From Thalassospiraceae bacterium (lineage in GTDB: Bacteria; Pseudomonadota; Alphaproteobacteria; Rhodospirillales; Magnetovibrionaceae): DNA of 6,344 nt. Numbering within the stretch: the stretch's first letter is position 1; every line of letters begins with the position of its first letter. Location of the stretch: assembly GCA_030638205.1 (NCBI GenBank), contig DAOWFB010000096.1:1-6344 (forward strand), written 5' to 3'. This document shows positions 5,902-6,344 of this stretch, in pieces. Under the pieces are notes generated by a model, which was given only the letters and a program-made list of their open reading frames with translations, made no database searches and had not been told where the DNA came from. The position numbers and the translations under genes are program-made.

Positions 5902-6344
5902 ATGGCAGGCCTTTTAGCACGCCACCGCAACAGGGCAGATATCTGGCCCGGCTTTGTCGATGCCTTGGCTTCGCTGTTAATGGTTATTATTTTTCTGTTG
6001 CTTCTTTTTGTGCTGGCACAATTCTTTCTTGGCGAAGCTTTATCAGGGCGGGAAAATGCGCTTAAAAAACTAGACCGTGATATGGCCGAAATATCAGAAT
6101 TATTAGCGCTGGAACAAAAAACATCAAAATCATTGCGCGGTGACGTGGGCAGGCTTTCCGGTGAATTGCAGGCATCAATTATTGATCGTGACCAATTAAG
6201 TGACAACCTTGAAAAAGGTCGCGTCAAAATATCTAATCTGACTAGCGATGTTGAAAAGCTGGCCGCGCTTAAAAAACAATTGGAAAATGACATAGGCAAA
6301 CTTGCCGCAAACTTGGAAGAAAGTGACACCGCACTGCTAGCCGA
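5902..6344 (+). CDS. MotB-like partner: single membrane helix plus coiled coil (3' end outside window)
   Basis: The first 147 codons are present and the frame is open to the window edge. A short cytoplasmic start (MAGLLARHRNRADIWPG) leads into a membrane helix at about 18-43, with D20 (FVDAL) at its beginning. This is where MotB, ExbD and TolR carry their essential proton-accepting aspartate. From about 46 onward the chain is a charged, Leu-rich coiled coil that should project into the periplasm. Family members normally end in an OmpA-like peptidoglycan-binding domain; that part, if present, is beyond the window. AAAGGG (5886-5891) lies 10 bases before the ATG. The 23-bp gap after the MotA-like gene indicates one operon and one channel complex. 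ExbD/TolR are shorter and lack such a long coiled coil, so MotB-like is the better description. It should not be named motB, since there is no flagellar context. Confidence 0.87.
   Translation, partial: MAGLLARHRNRADIWPGFVDALASLLMVIIFLLLLFVLAQFFLGEALSGRENALKKLDRDMAEISELLALEQKTSKSLRGDVGRLSGELQASIIDRDQLSDNLEKGRVKISNLTSDVEKLAALKKQLENDIGKLAANLEESDTALLA

Noticed and set aside
5835..6329. 164-codon open frame on the minus strand opposite the MotB-like gene
   Set aside because: The + strand here encodes a convincing membrane helix and coiled coil. The minus-strand protein is low-complexity Ser/Ala/Leu, as expected of a shadow frame.
4736..6344. Flagellar stator genes motA and motB
   Set aside because: No flagellar genes are nearby, the inter-helix link resembles ExbB/TolQ, and the long C-terminal coiled coil is not a MotA feature.

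Overview
The window looks like part of an alphaproteobacterial chromosome. The protein families and their order support this: thiE, efp and a suhB-type phosphatase next to a MotA/ExbB-like plus MotB-like pair with a proline-rich OmpA-like secreted protein. From memory, similar efp/suhB/MotA-like neighbourhoods occur in Rhodospirillales-type genomes; I could not check this. Base composition is moderate (just under half G+C by eye), and intergenic DNA is AT-rich. Every convincing gene is on the + strand, and no gap reaches 300 bases.

Layout. Bases 1-151 are the 3' end of a LuxR-type helix-turn-helix regulator cut by the window edge. Bases 195-836 are thiE (thiamine phosphate synthase), with a perfect TATAAT placed so close to its ATG that a leaderless mRNA is possible. 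Bases 938-1756 encode a soluble GGDEF diguanylate cyclase that starts at TTG, has an N-terminal helical region, an intact GGDEF active site and a degenerate product-inhibition site. A short gap with a 12-bp T-rich tandem repeat follows. Then come efp (1910-2479) and an inositol-monophosphatase-family gene of suhB type (2479-3270), joined by a one-base TAATG overlap and followed by a weak candidate terminator.

After a 185-bp leader region with a possible 23-codon ORF and a GC hairpin comes a tight envelope cluster. It holds a secreted protein with a long Pro/Glu/Ala/Lys-rich spacer and a C-terminal OmpA-like domain (3456-4679), a four-helix MotA/TolQ/ExbB-like proton-channel subunit with a long coiled-coil tail (4736-5878), and the start of a MotB-like partner with one membrane helix and a coiled coil (5902-6344, cut by the window end).

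Working together: the last three genes look like a non-flagellar, proton-driven inner-membrane motor or force transducer with a dedicated periplasmic protein. This is the best candidate here for a poorly described system. efp lies just upstream of a protein with two PPPPP runs, so EF-P may be needed to translate its near neighbour. ThiE makes a cofactor precursor and the GGDEF protein makes c-di-GMP. Neither has an obvious functional link to the envelope cluster beyond proximity.
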